The notes beneath the pieces are model-generated. The model ran no database searches. It saw nothing but the letters and a program-made list of their open reading frames with translations, and was not told the DNA's origin. A stretch of 64,000 nt of DNA. It comes from Chryseobacterium sp. SORGH_AS_0447 (lineage in GTDB: Bacteria; Bacteroidota; Bacteroidia; Flavobacteriales; Weeksellaceae). The DNA lies in assembly GCF_030818695.1 (NCBI RefSeq), contig NZ_JAUTAR010000001.1, positions 3,590,501-3,654,500 on the forward strand, written 5' to 3'. Position numbers and translations under genes: made by a program. Shown in pieces: positions 37,543 through 46,399 of the stretch (position 1 is its first letter; each line of letters starts with the position of its first letter).

Positions 37543-38865
37543 TTGAATTCTAAAGACGAACTTGTATTCAACCCCGCCGATATTGCCGAAACCCTCAGCG
37601 AACTTCACGCTGACGAGAGGCTTTTGGCGTTTCTGAAAGTTCCGAAAGAATACAAAGCAGAAGTTTTTTCGCACCTCGATCCCGATTTCCAGGAAGAAAC
37701 CATCCGAAGCATCGGCAGCGATGAAGTTTCGGAAATCCTGAATGCCATGACTCCGGATGACCGGACGGCGCTCTTTGAAGATTTCCCGGACGAGCTTATT
37801 AAATATTCCATCAACCACCTCAACCCGCAGGAACGGAGGATTGCCCTGAAGCTTCTTGGCTACGATTCCGATTCCATTGCCCGTCTGATGACGCCCTACT
37901 ACATCCAGATCCGTAAGGAATGGACCATCAAAAGATGCCTTCAGCAGATCAAAAAAGTAGGAAGTAAGGTTGAAACGATGAACTACCTGTATGTAGTGGA
38001 TGAAAGAAATCGGCTGATTGATGATATTGCCTTGGGAAGTTTGTTGTTGGCAGAAGAAGATACGATGGTTGCTGAAATTACCGACAATCATTTTGTAGCG
38101 ATTACTACTACGACTACAAAAGAAGACGCCGTACAATATTTTGAGAAGTATGACCGTGCTGCCCTTCCGATTATTACCGAAGCCGGAGTATTGGTAGGCA
38201 TCGTAACGATTGACGATATTCTTGACCAGATCGAACAGCAGAATACCGAAGATATCCAGAAATTCGGGGGATTGGAAGCCCTTGATCTTCCCTATACCCA
38301 GACTTCTCTTATAGAAATGGTTAAAAAAAGAGGCATGTGGCTAATTATCCTCTTCTTTTCCGAAATGCTGACCGCCTCGGCAATGGGTTATTTTGAGGAC
38401 GAAATTCAGAAAGCGGTGGTGTTGGCATTGTTTGTTCCGCTGATCATTTCCAGCGGCGGAAATTCCGGTTCCCAGGCGGCAACCCTTATTATCCGGGCGA
38501 TGGCCCTCCAGGAGATCGGGCTGAAAGACTGGTGGTATGTGATGCGGAAAGAGATTTTCACCGGGCTGCTTCTTGGAGGAATTCTGGGAGTAATCGGCTT
38601 CCTGAGAATTATGATCTGGCATAAGGCCGGCTTTTTCAATTACGGAATGCACTGGGCCTATGTAGGACTGAGTGTCGGAGTTTCACTGGTGATGATCGTG
38701 CTTTGGGGTACCCTTTCCGGATCGATGGTTCCTTTTATCCTTAAAAAATTAAAACTCGATCCCGCTACTTCTTCTGCTCCATTTGTAGCCACTTTGGTGG
38801 ATGTTACGGGGCTCATTATTTATTTTTCGGTAGCAGGGCTTTTCTTAACAGGCAAACTTTTGTAA
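37543..38865 (+). CDS. mgtE: Magnesium transporter MgtE
   Basis: 440 residues from TTG 37543 (giving [11 protein letters not shown]). The frame opens at 37507, but that stretch contains a TATTTTTG -7 box at 37513-37520, so the longer start would lie inside the promoter. The N-domain has superhelical repeats ([18 protein letters not shown]). The CBS pair follows ([18 protein letters not shown] and [19 protein letters not shown]). The five-helix membrane domain has the [20 protein letters not shown] motif and [14 protein letters not shown]. It imports Mg2+ and is gated by cytosolic Mg2+. A BtuF-like gene follows after 26 bp. Confidence 0.95.
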
Positions 38866-38891
38866 TTTTAGGCCACCTCTAAAATATCAAC

Positions 38892-39632
38892 ATGAAAATA
38901 GTTTCTTTGGTTCCTTCCATTACGGAGGCTTTATTTGATTTGGGTCTTACCGAAAATGAAGTCGTCGGAAGAACGAAGTTCTGCATCCACCCGGCAGAAA
39001 AAGTAAAAAACGTACCGGTAATCGGCGGAACGAAAAATATCAACATCAATAAAATCAGATCCTTACAGCCCGACCTTATCCTGGCCAACAAAGAAGAAAA
39101 TGTAAAAGAGCAGGTGCAAGCTTTAATGGATGACTTTAAAGTAACCGTTACCAACGTTGAAAATATCGAAGACAATTATTACCTGTTGAAAAATCTCGGA
39201 CAACTGCTTAGTAAGGAAGACCGCGCGCAATTATTCAACCTGAAAATTTATGATGTCCTCAACCAGGCAAAAACACAGTCAAAAATAAAAACGGCCTATC
39301 TGATCTGGAAAAATCCTTATATGACCATTGGTTCCGATACCTTCATTCATAAAATCCTGGCCGAAATCGGGTTTGAGAATATTTTTGGAAACCGAAAACG
39401 TTATCCCGAGATCACCACCGAAGACCTTGCCGGTGCTGATCTTATCATGCTGTCTTCCGAACCTTTTCCTTTCAAAGAGAAACATCTCGAAGAACTGCAA
39501 GCTTTTTATCCCAATAAAAAAATCATGATCGTGGACGGAGAAGCCTTTTCTTGGTACGGAACGCATATTGCGAAGTGCGGCGAGTATTTTAAAGAGCTAA
39601 TCCAGGAAGTGAATTCTGAAGTACCTCAATAA
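38892..39632 (+). CDS. BtuF-like helical-backbone metal receptor without signal peptide
   Basis: 246 residues. Typical type III periplasmic binding-protein start: MKIVSLVPSITEALFDLGLT, then VVGRTKFCIHPAE and PVIGGTKNINI, as in corrinoid/iron-chelate receptors. No signal peptide or lipobox is visible before the domain, which starts at residue 1. It may therefore be cytosolic, as in some members of this family in Bacteroidota, or start further upstream is excluded by the mgtE gene. It overlaps no gene and lies 26 bp after mgtE. Ligand unknown. Confidence 0.8.
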   Translation: MKIVSLVPSITEALFDLGLTENEVVGRTKFCIHPAEKVKNVPVIGGTKNININKIRSLQPDLILANKEENVKEQVQALMDDFKVTVTNVENIEDNYYLLKNLGQLLSKEDRAQLFNLKIYDVLNQAKTQSKIKTAYLIWKNPYMTIGSDTFIHKILAEIGFENIFGNRKRYPEITTEDLAGADLIMLSSEPFPFKEKHLEELQAFYPNKKIMIVDGEAFSWYGTHIAKCGEYFKELIQEVNSEVPQ

Positions 39633-39984
39633 AGGTTTGAAATTTTAAGCACAAAGATAGTAATGCTGATTATTAAGTTGAATGCTTTATAAGTTTACAA
39701 ATTTTTGAAAATTAGAGATTCTCAGCTGTGTCGTGAATGGCTATTGTATTTGTCATTCCGGAGGAATCCGGACATCGTAAATTATGTATTATCATGAATG
39801 AAGATATGTGTAATGTATCTGAAAAGACAATAATGCATTTGATGATTTTCTTTAAAGTTAGGCTAAAGCCTTTTCTGAATGTCTGCATAAGCGGACTAAA
39901 TGATCAACGACATGCTATCTGTGTACCTAATGCACTTTATATTTTAATATACACAATCATCCGTGAAAATTTGTGAAAATCTGT

Positions 39985-40640
39985 GGTTCAAAATCTCGCC
40001 CCTTCAGGGCTGAAATGATCTACGTTGCCGTTATTACACCGGCCTGCACCCGGTGCTATTGCTGTAACACCCTTTCAGGGCTTAAAATTATTCCGCAATT
40101 AAAACTCACTTTGAAAAGAGCGATAATATGCACTATTATCCTGAAAAATCTGTGGTCAAAAATCTTGTCCCCTTCAGGACAAAAATGATCTACATTGCCG
40201 TTATTTTACCGGGCTGCACCCGGTGCTATTGCTGCAACACCCTTTCAGGGCTTAAAATTATTCCGCAATTAAAACTGACTTTGAAAAGAGATGATATACG
40301 CTATTATGCTGAAAAATCTGTGGTCAAAAATCTTGCCCCTTTAGGGCTGAAATGATCTACGTTGCCGTTATTTCACCGGGCTGCACCGGTGCTATTGCTG
40401 TAACACCCTTTCAGGGCTTAAAATTATTCCGCAATTAAAACTGACTTTGAAAAGAGCGATAATATGCACTATTATCCTGAAAAATCTGTGGTCAAAAATA
40501 TCGCCCCTTCAGGGCTGAAATGATCTACGTTGCCGTTATTAACCGGGCTGCACACGGTGCTATTGCTGTAACACCCTTTCAGGGCTTAAAATTATTCCGC
40601 AATTAAAACTGACTTTGAAAAGAGCGATAATATGCTTAAT
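39985..40640. repeat. Four copies of an about 168-bp direct repeat
   Basis: The landmark ccttcagggctgaaatgatc or variants occurs at 40001, 40171, 40338 and 40506 (periods 170, 167, 168). Each unit contains a ccgggctgcacccggtg palindrome and ccctttcagggcttaaaatt, with the ccttcaggg element in both halves. The open frames within are repeated and not coding. The 39633-41096 gap also holds a ccctccttaggggtggcgaa-type repeat at 40775-40835 and a GC-rich unit at 40872-40965, all noncoding by eye, then a purine-rich tract to 41100. Confidence 0.85.
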
Positions 40641-40774
40641 TATATGTGAAAATCTGTAAAATCAGTAGTTTAAATCTTTCTATTTCGAGGATAAAAAAGA
40701 CTGTTGCTACAAAAAATATTTTTGATATTCTGTTTGTTGATTATTGGTAATACCTGATATACGTTAGCTGCATT

Positions 40775-40835
40775 CCCCTCCTTAGGGGTGGCGAAAATTC
40801 TGAAAGAATTTTGACGGGGTGGTCTGAGGATGTGA
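40775..40835. repeat. Dispersed hairpin repeat, copy A
   Basis: Contains cccctccttaggggtggcg, then aaaattctgaaagaatttt and gacggggtgg. The reverse complement of the same unit lies at 53586-53641 (ccaccccgtcaaaaattc ... cccctccgg), so it is a dispersed repeat found in both orientations. Confidence 0.7.
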
Positions 40836-41016
40836 AATTTTTCTATATTTCGGGATGCCAAAACACCAGACCAATGCCCTAGCCCGGATAGAAACGGTTA
40901 CCCCACAGCAGGCGGTGGCCTTCGCGGCTGCACGAGGAGTAAGAGTGGATAGCCGGAAACAGCTCCTTAGAAGTTTGAGGATTGGTGAGTTGGGGTATTT
41001 GTAAGAGGAAGGAAGA

Positions 41017-41096
41017 AGTTATAGGGTAAGAGAGTGAGAGTTAGAGTTAAAGTAAGAGTAAGAGGGAAAGGAAAAAGAAAAAGGGAGAGGAAGAAA
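41017..41096. repeat. Purine-rich low-complexity tract
   Basis: Almost purely A and G for about 80 bp (gagagttagagttaaagtaa and similar). It lies directly next to the GAF gene's terminator. Not coding; composition alone drives the long open frame over it. Confidence 0.6.
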
Positions 41097-41128
41097 AAAA
41101 CTCCGGCTCAGTGGAGAGTCGGAGTTGA
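41097..41128 (-). terminator. Terminator of the GAF-domain gene
   Basis: The stem aactccggctc/gagtcggagtt with one bulge, around an agtgga loop, with a U-run on the minus strand coming from the upstream A-run. Confidence 0.7.
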
Positions 41129-41147
41129 TTTTATTGAAAAACAGTTG

Positions 41148-41597
41148 TTACAAAATTTTGGAAACTTCGTTGCAAAGCCATTCCAGCAATTCGCGGTCTT
41201 CATCCGTAAAAGGATCGACCGTATGGGAATCGATGTCAATCTGCCCGATGTTCTGTCCGTCTTTAAAAATCGGAACCACAATTTCCGCCTTTGTATCGAT
41301 GGAGCAGCTCAGGTAGTTGCTTTCTTCGTTCACATCCGGAACCACAAACGTTTCATTGGAAACGGCTACCTGACCGCAAATTCCTTTTCCGTATGGGATA
41401 ATTGTGTGGTCGGTAGGAGCACCCACATAAGGTCCCAGCTTCAATTCGTCCTTATCCCCATTTTTGAAATAGAAACCCGTCCAGTTGAAATAAGAGATTT
41501 CCTGATCCAACAGGTGGCAAACTTTTTCGAGCTTTTCTTCTGTATTATGTTTTGGACTTTCGAGTATTGAGGAAAGTCGTTTCTTTAATTCTGACAT
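41148..41597 (-). CDS. GAF-domain protein, free methionine-R-sulfoxide reductase-like
   Basis: 149 residues made of one GAF domain. LKLGPYVGAP, PYGKGICGQVAVSN and NYLSCSIDTKAEIVVPIF match the fRMsr pattern (E. coli YebR), including the Cys in GICG and in LSCS. The third Cys of the E. coli enzyme is not visible. fRMsr reduces free Met-R-sulfoxide with thioredoxin. It overlaps no gene; the next gene upstream in the operon ends 15 bp away, and both read on the minus strand. Confidence 0.75.
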   Translation of the reverse strand: MSELKKRLSSILESPKHNTEEKLEKVCHLLDQEISYFNWTGFYFKNGDKDELKLGPYVGAPTDHTIIPYGKGICGQVAVSNETFVVPDVNEESNYLSCSIDTKAEIVVPIFKDGQNIGQIDIDSHTVDPFTDEDRELLEWLCNEVSKIL

Positions 41598-41612
41598 TGT
41601 ACTATATTGTTT

Positions 41613-43040
41613 TTAAGAGAATTGTTTGAGCGAAAGTTCTTCTTTATAGCCGAACATCCCGCGTTCCTTTATCATTTCCGCAACCCCTTCCGGAAGCTGG
41701 GTCTCCCACCCCTTCATGTTGCAGCCTATTTTCTTTAAAATATCTCTTGAATAAATTTCCAGGTACTCCGGATTGTAGCTGGTAATGTCTACAATACGTT
41801 CGTTGTGCTTGAAATATTTATACAGTTCCTTTAGATTTTCTTCTACTTTTAACGTATCGGAATTCAACAGTTCATGGGTTTCCGGATCTTTGTAAGGATA
41901 CAGATATACCCTTAGTCCGTTTCTGAAAAATTTACCGAAAGCCTCCAAAATCCCTCCTGAAAGGTTCTTGTAATACTTTTCGTCGAATACCATCAGCAAG
42001 TTGTTTACGCCCATAGCTACCCCGATATTTCCGCTGGTGTAAGAGGCAAAATAATCGATCAGCCTGTAATATTCCGAATAATTGGAAATAATTACGGTAT
42101 ATCCTAATTTGCCCAGGACGTCTACCCGATCCAGGAAATCCCTTTCGTCGATATCGCCGTCTGCCCTGAGGTTGGAAATCGTAATTTCGATCAGCACTTC
42201 GGTATTGTCGGGGCTGCATGCCGAATCTTTCAAGAACATGTCCATCCCGTTTTTCAGCATATCGATATTCACCTTGGTTACCGGACGGAAACTTCCTCTC
42301 ACCGCAAAAATATTTTTCTTGTATAAAATATCTGCCGGCAGCATATTGTTCCCTTCTGAATTGAAGATTACGGCATCCGTCATGCCGTGCTTCACCAGCT
42401 GTAAAGACATCAGCCTATTGTCTACATATTCGAATGCGGGACCGCTGAAATCGATCATATCAATCTCAAGATTGTCCTTCGCCACTTCATCATAAAGGGA
42501 TTCTACTAAATTCCGGGGATTGTCGTAATAATGGAACGCCCCGAAAATAAGGTTTACCCCAAGATTCCCTAATGTTTCCTGCTGCAGCGTCGCGTCGTTT
42601 TCCTTGAACTTGACGTGAATAACAATTTCGTTATAATCCTCGTTCTCCTTTACCTGAAAACGGATTCCTACCCAGCCGTGTCCTTTGACCGTCTTATCAA
42701 AATTAATCGTGGTAACGGTATTGGCGTAGGAAAAAAACTTTCTGTTCGGGTTATTTTCCCTGGAAATCCTTTCCTCGATCAGAGCAACTTCGTACCGAAG
42801 CATTTTCCGAAGTCGGTTTTGGGTAACATACCTGTTTTTTACCTCTTTTCCGTAGATCGCATCACTAAAATCTTTGTCGTAAGCCGACATGGCCTTAGCA
42901 ATTGTACCGGAAGCTCCCCCTGCTCTAAAAAAATGCCGAACAGTCTCCTGCCCTGCTCCAATTTCCGCGAAAGTACCATAAATAGTAGGATCTAGATTAA
43001 TTGTTAATGCTTTTTGTTTAGGAGTTAGTTTCTGATACAT
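41613..43040 (-). CDS. Conserved Bacteroidota cytosolic protein, unknown function
   Basis: 475 residues, no signal peptide and no membrane segments. It begins MYQKLTPKQKALTINLDPTI and contains GQETVRHFFRAGGASGTIAK and EITISNLRADGDIDERDFLD. From memory near-identical proteins are widely conserved in Flavobacteriia and have been labelled nicotinate-nucleotide adenylyltransferase, but I do not see the (H/T)xGH nucleotidyltransferase motif, so I do not endorse that name. High conservation suggests a core role. It precedes the GAF gene in a likely two-gene operon and is divergent from the MBL gene. Confidence 0.75.
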   Translation of the reverse strand: MYQKLTPKQKALTINLDPTIYGTFAEIGAGQETVRHFFRAGGASGTIAKAMSAYDKDFSDAIYGKEVKNRYVTQNRLRKMLRYEVALIEERISRENNPNRKFFSYANTVTTINFDKTVKGHGWVGIRFQVKENEDYNEIVIHVKFKENDATLQQETLGNLGVNLIFGAFHYYDNPRNLVESLYDEVAKDNLEIDMIDFSGPAFEYVDNRLMSLQLVKHGMTDAVIFNSEGNNMLPADILYKKNIFAVRGSFRPVTKVNIDMLKNGMDMFLKDSACSPDNTEVLIEITISNLRADGDIDERDFLDRVDVLGKLGYTVIISNYSEYYRLIDYFASYTSGNIGVAMGVNNLLMVFDEKYYKNLSGGILEAFGKFFRNGLRVYLYPYKDPETHELLNSDTLKVEENLKELYKYFKHNERIVDITSYNPEYLEIYSRDILKKIGCNMKGWETQLPEGVAEMIKERGMFGYKEELSLKQFS

Positions 43041-43093
43041 TAGGACATTAAATTTTTCGTAAATTTACCAAAATTAAACCAACCTCAAAAGAA

Positions 43094-43861
43094 ATGAAGT
43101 TGAAATTTTTAGGAACGGGAACTTCCCAGGGCGTACCCGTTATCGGCTGCACCTGCGAGGTATGTACTTCGGAAAATCCGAAAGACAGCCGGCTGCGGTC
43201 TTCCGTAATGGTGACCACCGATGAAAACAGGAAAATCCTTATCGACTGCGGCCCCGATTTCAGGCAGCAGATGCTGACGAACGGGGAAAACCATATCGAT
43301 CTTGCCCTGCTTACCCACGAACATAATGATCACGTGATCGGTCTTGATGACATGCGCCCGCTGATTTTCAAAACAGGAAAAGACATGCCGCTGTACTGTT
43401 ATTCAAGAGTGGGAAATGAGGTTAAGAAACGCTTTCCCTATGCTTTTGCCGACGTGCGGTATCCCGGCGCTCCGGCATTTGAGCTGCACGAAATTGAAAA
43501 TAAGCCTTTCAAGGTTCTGGATATTGAAATTACACCGGTGGAAGTTATCCATTTTAAAATTACAGCCTTCGGGTATCGGTTTAAGGACCTTGCCTACATC
43601 ACCGATGCCGGTTTTATTTCAGATACGGAAAAAGAAAAATTAAAAAATTTAGACGTTCTGATCATCAACTGTATCCGGAAGTTTGATCCGCACCCGGCTC
43701 ATTTTATCCTTCCGGACGCTATTTCTCTGTTTGAAGAAGTTCAACCGAAAAAAATGTTTCTTACCCATCTTAGCCATCATTTTGGGCTACATGATGTTGA
43801 AGATAAACAACTTCCGGCCGGAATGCACCTTGCCTACGACGGTCTGGAGATTAATTTTTAA
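43094..43861 (+). CDS. MBL-fold metallo-hydrolase, PhnP-like
   Basis: 255 residues. The metallo-beta-lactamase core shows LLTHEHNDHVIGLDDMRP (HxHxDH) and later LTHLSHHFGLHD, with MKLKFLGTGTSQGVPVIGCT at the N-terminus, as in PhnP-type phosphodiesterases. A Cys cluster (CTCEVC) at residues 19-24 fits the extra zinc site of PhnP. PhnP cleaves cyclic phosphoribose; the substrate here is unknown and no phn genes are nearby. Confidence 0.85.
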   Translation: MKLKFLGTGTSQGVPVIGCTCEVCTSENPKDSRLRSSVMVTTDENRKILIDCGPDFRQQMLTNGENHIDLALLTHEHNDHVIGLDDMRPLIFKTGKDMPLYCYSRVGNEVKKRFPYAFADVRYPGAPAFELHEIENKPFKVLDIEITPVEVIHFKITAFGYRFKDLAYITDAGFISDTEKEKLKNLDVLIINCIRKFDPHPAHFILPDAISLFEEVQPKKMFLTHLSHHFGLHDVEDKQLPAGMHLAYDGLEINF

Positions 43862-43912
43862 AAAATCCTTTCAAAAAGCTTTGGAATATTAAGAAAAGTT
43901 TCTATATTTGCA

Positions 43913-43920
43913 CACCGATT
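43913..43920 (+). promoter_or_regulatory. -7 box of tRNA-Leu
   Basis: TATATTTG, an exact TAnnTTTG match, lies 17 bp upstream of the tRNA 5' end. No good -33 element at the usual distance. Confidence 0.6.
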
Positions 43921-43937
43921 CAAAAAAGGTAACACTG

Positions 43938-44017
43938 GCCCAGGTGGCGGAATTGGTAGACGCGCTGGTCTCAAACACCAGTTCTTAGGAGTACCGGTTC
44001 GATCCCGGTCCTGGGTA
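43938..44017 (+). tRNA. tRNA-Leu (anticodon CAA)
   Basis: The acceptor stem GCCCAGG pairs with CCTGGGT, with a G-T first pair. The anticodon stem CTGGT/ACCAG encloses the loop CTCAAAC, so the anticodon is CAA, reading UUG. There is a long variable arm (TTCTTAGGAGTA), as in class II tRNAs, and a T-arm with GGTTCGATCCC. CCA is not encoded. It reads UUG codons. Confidence 0.95.
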
Positions 44018-44025
44018 CATATCAG

Positions 44026-44061
44026 AAAACCTCTGAAATCATTTGATTTTCAGAGGTTTTT
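44026..44061 (+). terminator. Terminator after tRNA-Leu
   Basis: The stem aaaacctctgaaa/ttttcagaggtttt, with one shift, around tcatttga, followed by a T-rich run. Confidence 0.75.
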
Positions 44062-44202
44062 TATTTTACTTATTTTTCATTTAAATATTTAGGATCTACA
44101 AAACAATTTGAATTCTAGTGAGAGAAGAAAATTAAAATAACTCCGTTTAAAAAACTTTTCTAAAATTAAACAGAAAACTGCCTTTGATCTTCTATTATCT
44201 AT

Positions 44203-44436
44203 TTATTTAATATTATGTTCAGCTTTTGTAGAAACGGTTGTCCTTAATTTTTTCGCCAGATGCGGCTGGGGTAAAGACAATGCGCTTAAAAAAGTGATAT
44301 TGGTACGATGGCCGTTTTTGTCGACTTTTAAAACAATAGAGCCACAGCATGGAGAAGCAAAGAAGTAGTTTTCATATTGTGCGCCGCAGGTGAAGCATTC
44401 TGTAATAATAATCTCTTTTTTTTCGAAATTTTCCAT
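44203..44436 (-). CDS. Small hypothetical protein with Cys pairs (zinc-ribbon-like)
   Basis: 77 residues. TECFTCGAQYENYFFASPCCGS carries CxxC and CC spaced as in a small zinc ribbon, so metal or nucleic-acid binding is possible. No relatives recalled. It stands alone between the tRNA and a small HTH pair. Confidence 0.5.
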   Translation of the reverse strand: MENFEKKEIIITECFTCGAQYENYFFASPCCGSIVLKVDKNGHRTNITFLSALSLPQPHLAKKLRTTVSTKAEHNIK

Positions 44437-44517
44437 AGTTATTGTGTTATTAAAATATGATGTCGGAACGAACGATACCGTTCTGAACTTTAAAATTGTA
44501 AAAGAATAAATTATAAT

Positions 44518-44754
44518 TTATATCTCAGTCTCTACCTGTATTTTATTAAGCAGAGAAACTTTGTATAAGGCGTCGATGACCGGCGCATCGATCATCCTTC
44601 TGTTTTTTACCCGTCTAATATATTCGGGAGTTTTTGCTTTGTCTCTGAGAATGAGGTTTACGGAATGGGTATAATGTGCAGGTAACCATTCGTCGATGAA
44701 ATCAAACTTATCAACGGTTCTCTTCTGACGGTAGCGATGTATCGGTTTGCCCAT
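44518..44754 (-). CDS. Small hypothetical protein
   Basis: 78 residues from ATG 44754 (MGKPIHRYRQKRTVDKFDFI). The frame extends upstream to 44835, but that part looks noncoding. Basic at the start, with no recognised motif. It is divergent from a small HTH gene at 44918, so the two may form a regulator-target pair; this is weak. Confidence 0.45.
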   Translation of the reverse strand: MGKPIHRYRQKRTVDKFDFIDEWLPAHYTHSVNLILRDKAKTPEYIRRVKNRRMIDAPVIDALYKVSLLNKIQVETEI

Positions 44755-44917
44755 ACAAATAAAATGAATTTTGTTTAACCTTTTTTCGTAATTTTGTGCT
44801 TGTCTGCTAAGACAATTGTAAAAACAAATATACAACTATATATTGAAATAACAATATATAATTTAAATTTTAACAATTATAAATTGTTTATTTTTAACAC
44901 AAATTAAGCTACTCAAT

Positions 44918-45217
44918 ATGAAAATTTACGAAAAGATCCGTGAGTACAGCAAGGGAAAAGGCGAAACCATGAAAGAAATTGCAGATAAATACGGAGTAAC
45001 ACCACAGGCCATCCAAATGTATTTTTCCGGCAAAAACGCAATGCCTCTTAATTTTTTAGCCTGGTATATCGAAGAGCACCCCGATATTGATTTATATGCA
45101 CTTTTCAGTAAAGAACATAACCAGATTGTTTCCGAACCAAGAGCTGAATATCATAAAAAATACAGAAAGCAGCACGTGATCGACCGGATCATCAGCATTC
45201 TGGAAGAGGAACTGTAG
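44918..45217 (+). CDS. Small HTH DNA-binding protein
   Basis: 99 residues. A helix-turn-helix is visible in MKEIADKYGVTPQAIQMYFS, with TPQAIQ as recognition helix, similar to phage-type and XRE regulators. The C-terminus is helical (KQHVIDRIISILEEEL), suited to dimerisation. It is followed by a strong terminator at 45259, and is divergent from the small gene at 44518-44754. Confidence 0.7.
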   Translation: MKIYEKIREYSKGKGETMKEIADKYGVTPQAIQMYFSGKNAMPLNFLAWYIEEHPDIDLYALFSKEHNQIVSEPRAEYHKKYRKQHVIDRIISILEEEL

Positions 45218-45258
45218 TTCTCATACAGATTTCTATTCTGAGATCTATACAAAATATT

Positions 45259-45297
45259 ACCGGAAAAGAAATCAAAACCCCTTTTCCGGTTTTTTTA
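45259..45297 (+). terminator. Terminator after the HTH gene
   Basis: The stem accggaaaag/ccttttccggt around aaatcaaaacc, followed by seven T residues. Confidence 0.8.
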
Positions 45298-45479
45298 TTG
45301 TGGACTGGCAACAGCTGTAAAGCAAACCGATACCGCCAAATCTGTAGGATTCTCACTTGTCCGAGAAATTTATCCAAATTATTTGTCATCTCTGCGAAAA
45401 TTATTTTATTGATTTTCACAATTTATTTATCTTCGCTTTTCAAACATGTATCATTAATTTTGCCTTAAGAATAGACCGT

Positions 45480-45977
45480 ATGCCATCCAGCCCGCACAAA
45501 CTGATTCCGATGACAGATTTCGTTATAGAGTATTATTCTCATGAAGGGTATGCAGATCTGCAGACCCTGAAATTGATGAACAATTATGCAACTTTTCTGA
45601 AAAAGCCGCTGACTTTGGGAATGTTTGTACCGGTAGATGAGACAGGAAGCATTCTGAAAGAACCGAAGAATTATACTTCCTGGAAATCGCTTAAACACAA
45701 CACAAAAAGGTCTGCCGGCGATGTAGGAAGCACAGCTTTTGAAGAGTATAAAGTATATCAAAAAGCTGAAAAAAAATGTCTTTTCGAAGGGTTTAAAATT
45801 GCCTATAACGGTTTTTCAGTGGTAAGAATTATCGCAATGTACGATGAATCGATTGAATTATCATTTAATAAAAATGAGAAATTGTTTCAGAATTTTAACG
45901 ACATAGAATCGCTGACCTATTTCAATGAAATATATCTGAATGGTGCTGCTTTAAGAAAAATAGGTATTCACAAATAA
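45480..45977 (+). CDS. Hypothetical cytosolic protein
   Basis: 165 residues from ATG 45480 (MPSSPHKLIPMTDFVIEYYS). The frame opens further upstream at 45357, but the added 41 codons look unlike protein. No recognised domain; mixed alpha/beta with a GYADLQTLKLMNNYATFLKK helix. No clear operon partner. A short minus-strand gene starts right past its stop. Confidence 0.55.
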   Translation: MPSSPHKLIPMTDFVIEYYSHEGYADLQTLKLMNNYATFLKKPLTLGMFVPVDETGSILKEPKNYTSWKSLKHNTKRSAGDVGSTAFEEYKVYQKAEKKCLFEGFKIAYNGFSVVRIIAMYDESIELSFNKNEKLFQNFNDIESLTYFNEIYLNGAALRKIGIHK

Positions 45978-46103
45978 TTATCTGATAAAATGATCTTCGT
46001 TGATCAAGGAGATAAACTCAGACATATTCTTGGAATCTGAAAGGAAAGAAAGTTTTTTTACGACTGTCTTTATCACCGGTAAATTTAGGATTCGCTTTGC
46101 CAT
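45978..46103 (-). CDS. Possible 41-aa peptide
   Basis: ATG at 46101-46103 and TAA at 45978-45980. The product begins MAKRILNLPVIKTVVKKLSF and ends INEDHFIR: a basic amphipathic first half and acidic end. Its codons look ordinary, and its stop abuts the convergent gene's stop without overlap, which is how compact gene pairs look. No promoter was found. The rest of 45978-46399 holds nothing I can support. Confidence 0.3.
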   Translation of the reverse strand: MAKRILNLPVIKTVVKKLSFLSDSKNMSEFISLINEDHFIR

Positions 46104-46399
46104 GACAACTGTTTTAAATTAAATGATTTCAAGACTTTAGATTTAAATGGGTTGCCAGAACCCTAAGTCTCTTATTCTGAGTAAACAAAGTTTGTACCTA
46201 TTTTTATTAACGGGCAAAAATTTAACATAATAAAATAATATTTTAAATAAGTTTGTGAGGATCTAAGTTTGCGGAAAGCTTATAAAACAATTAATTTCCC
46301 GCAAATCTTACAGATTTAACAAGTAATTTTTAATCTGCAAGAGCGGCGGGAAAAAATTTGAATAAAATTAATTAAGTAAAATCCTGATAATAAGCCGTA

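Noticed and set aside
41034..41570. 178-aa plus frame over the purine tract and GAF gene
   Set aside because: Composition artefact plus antisense shadow.
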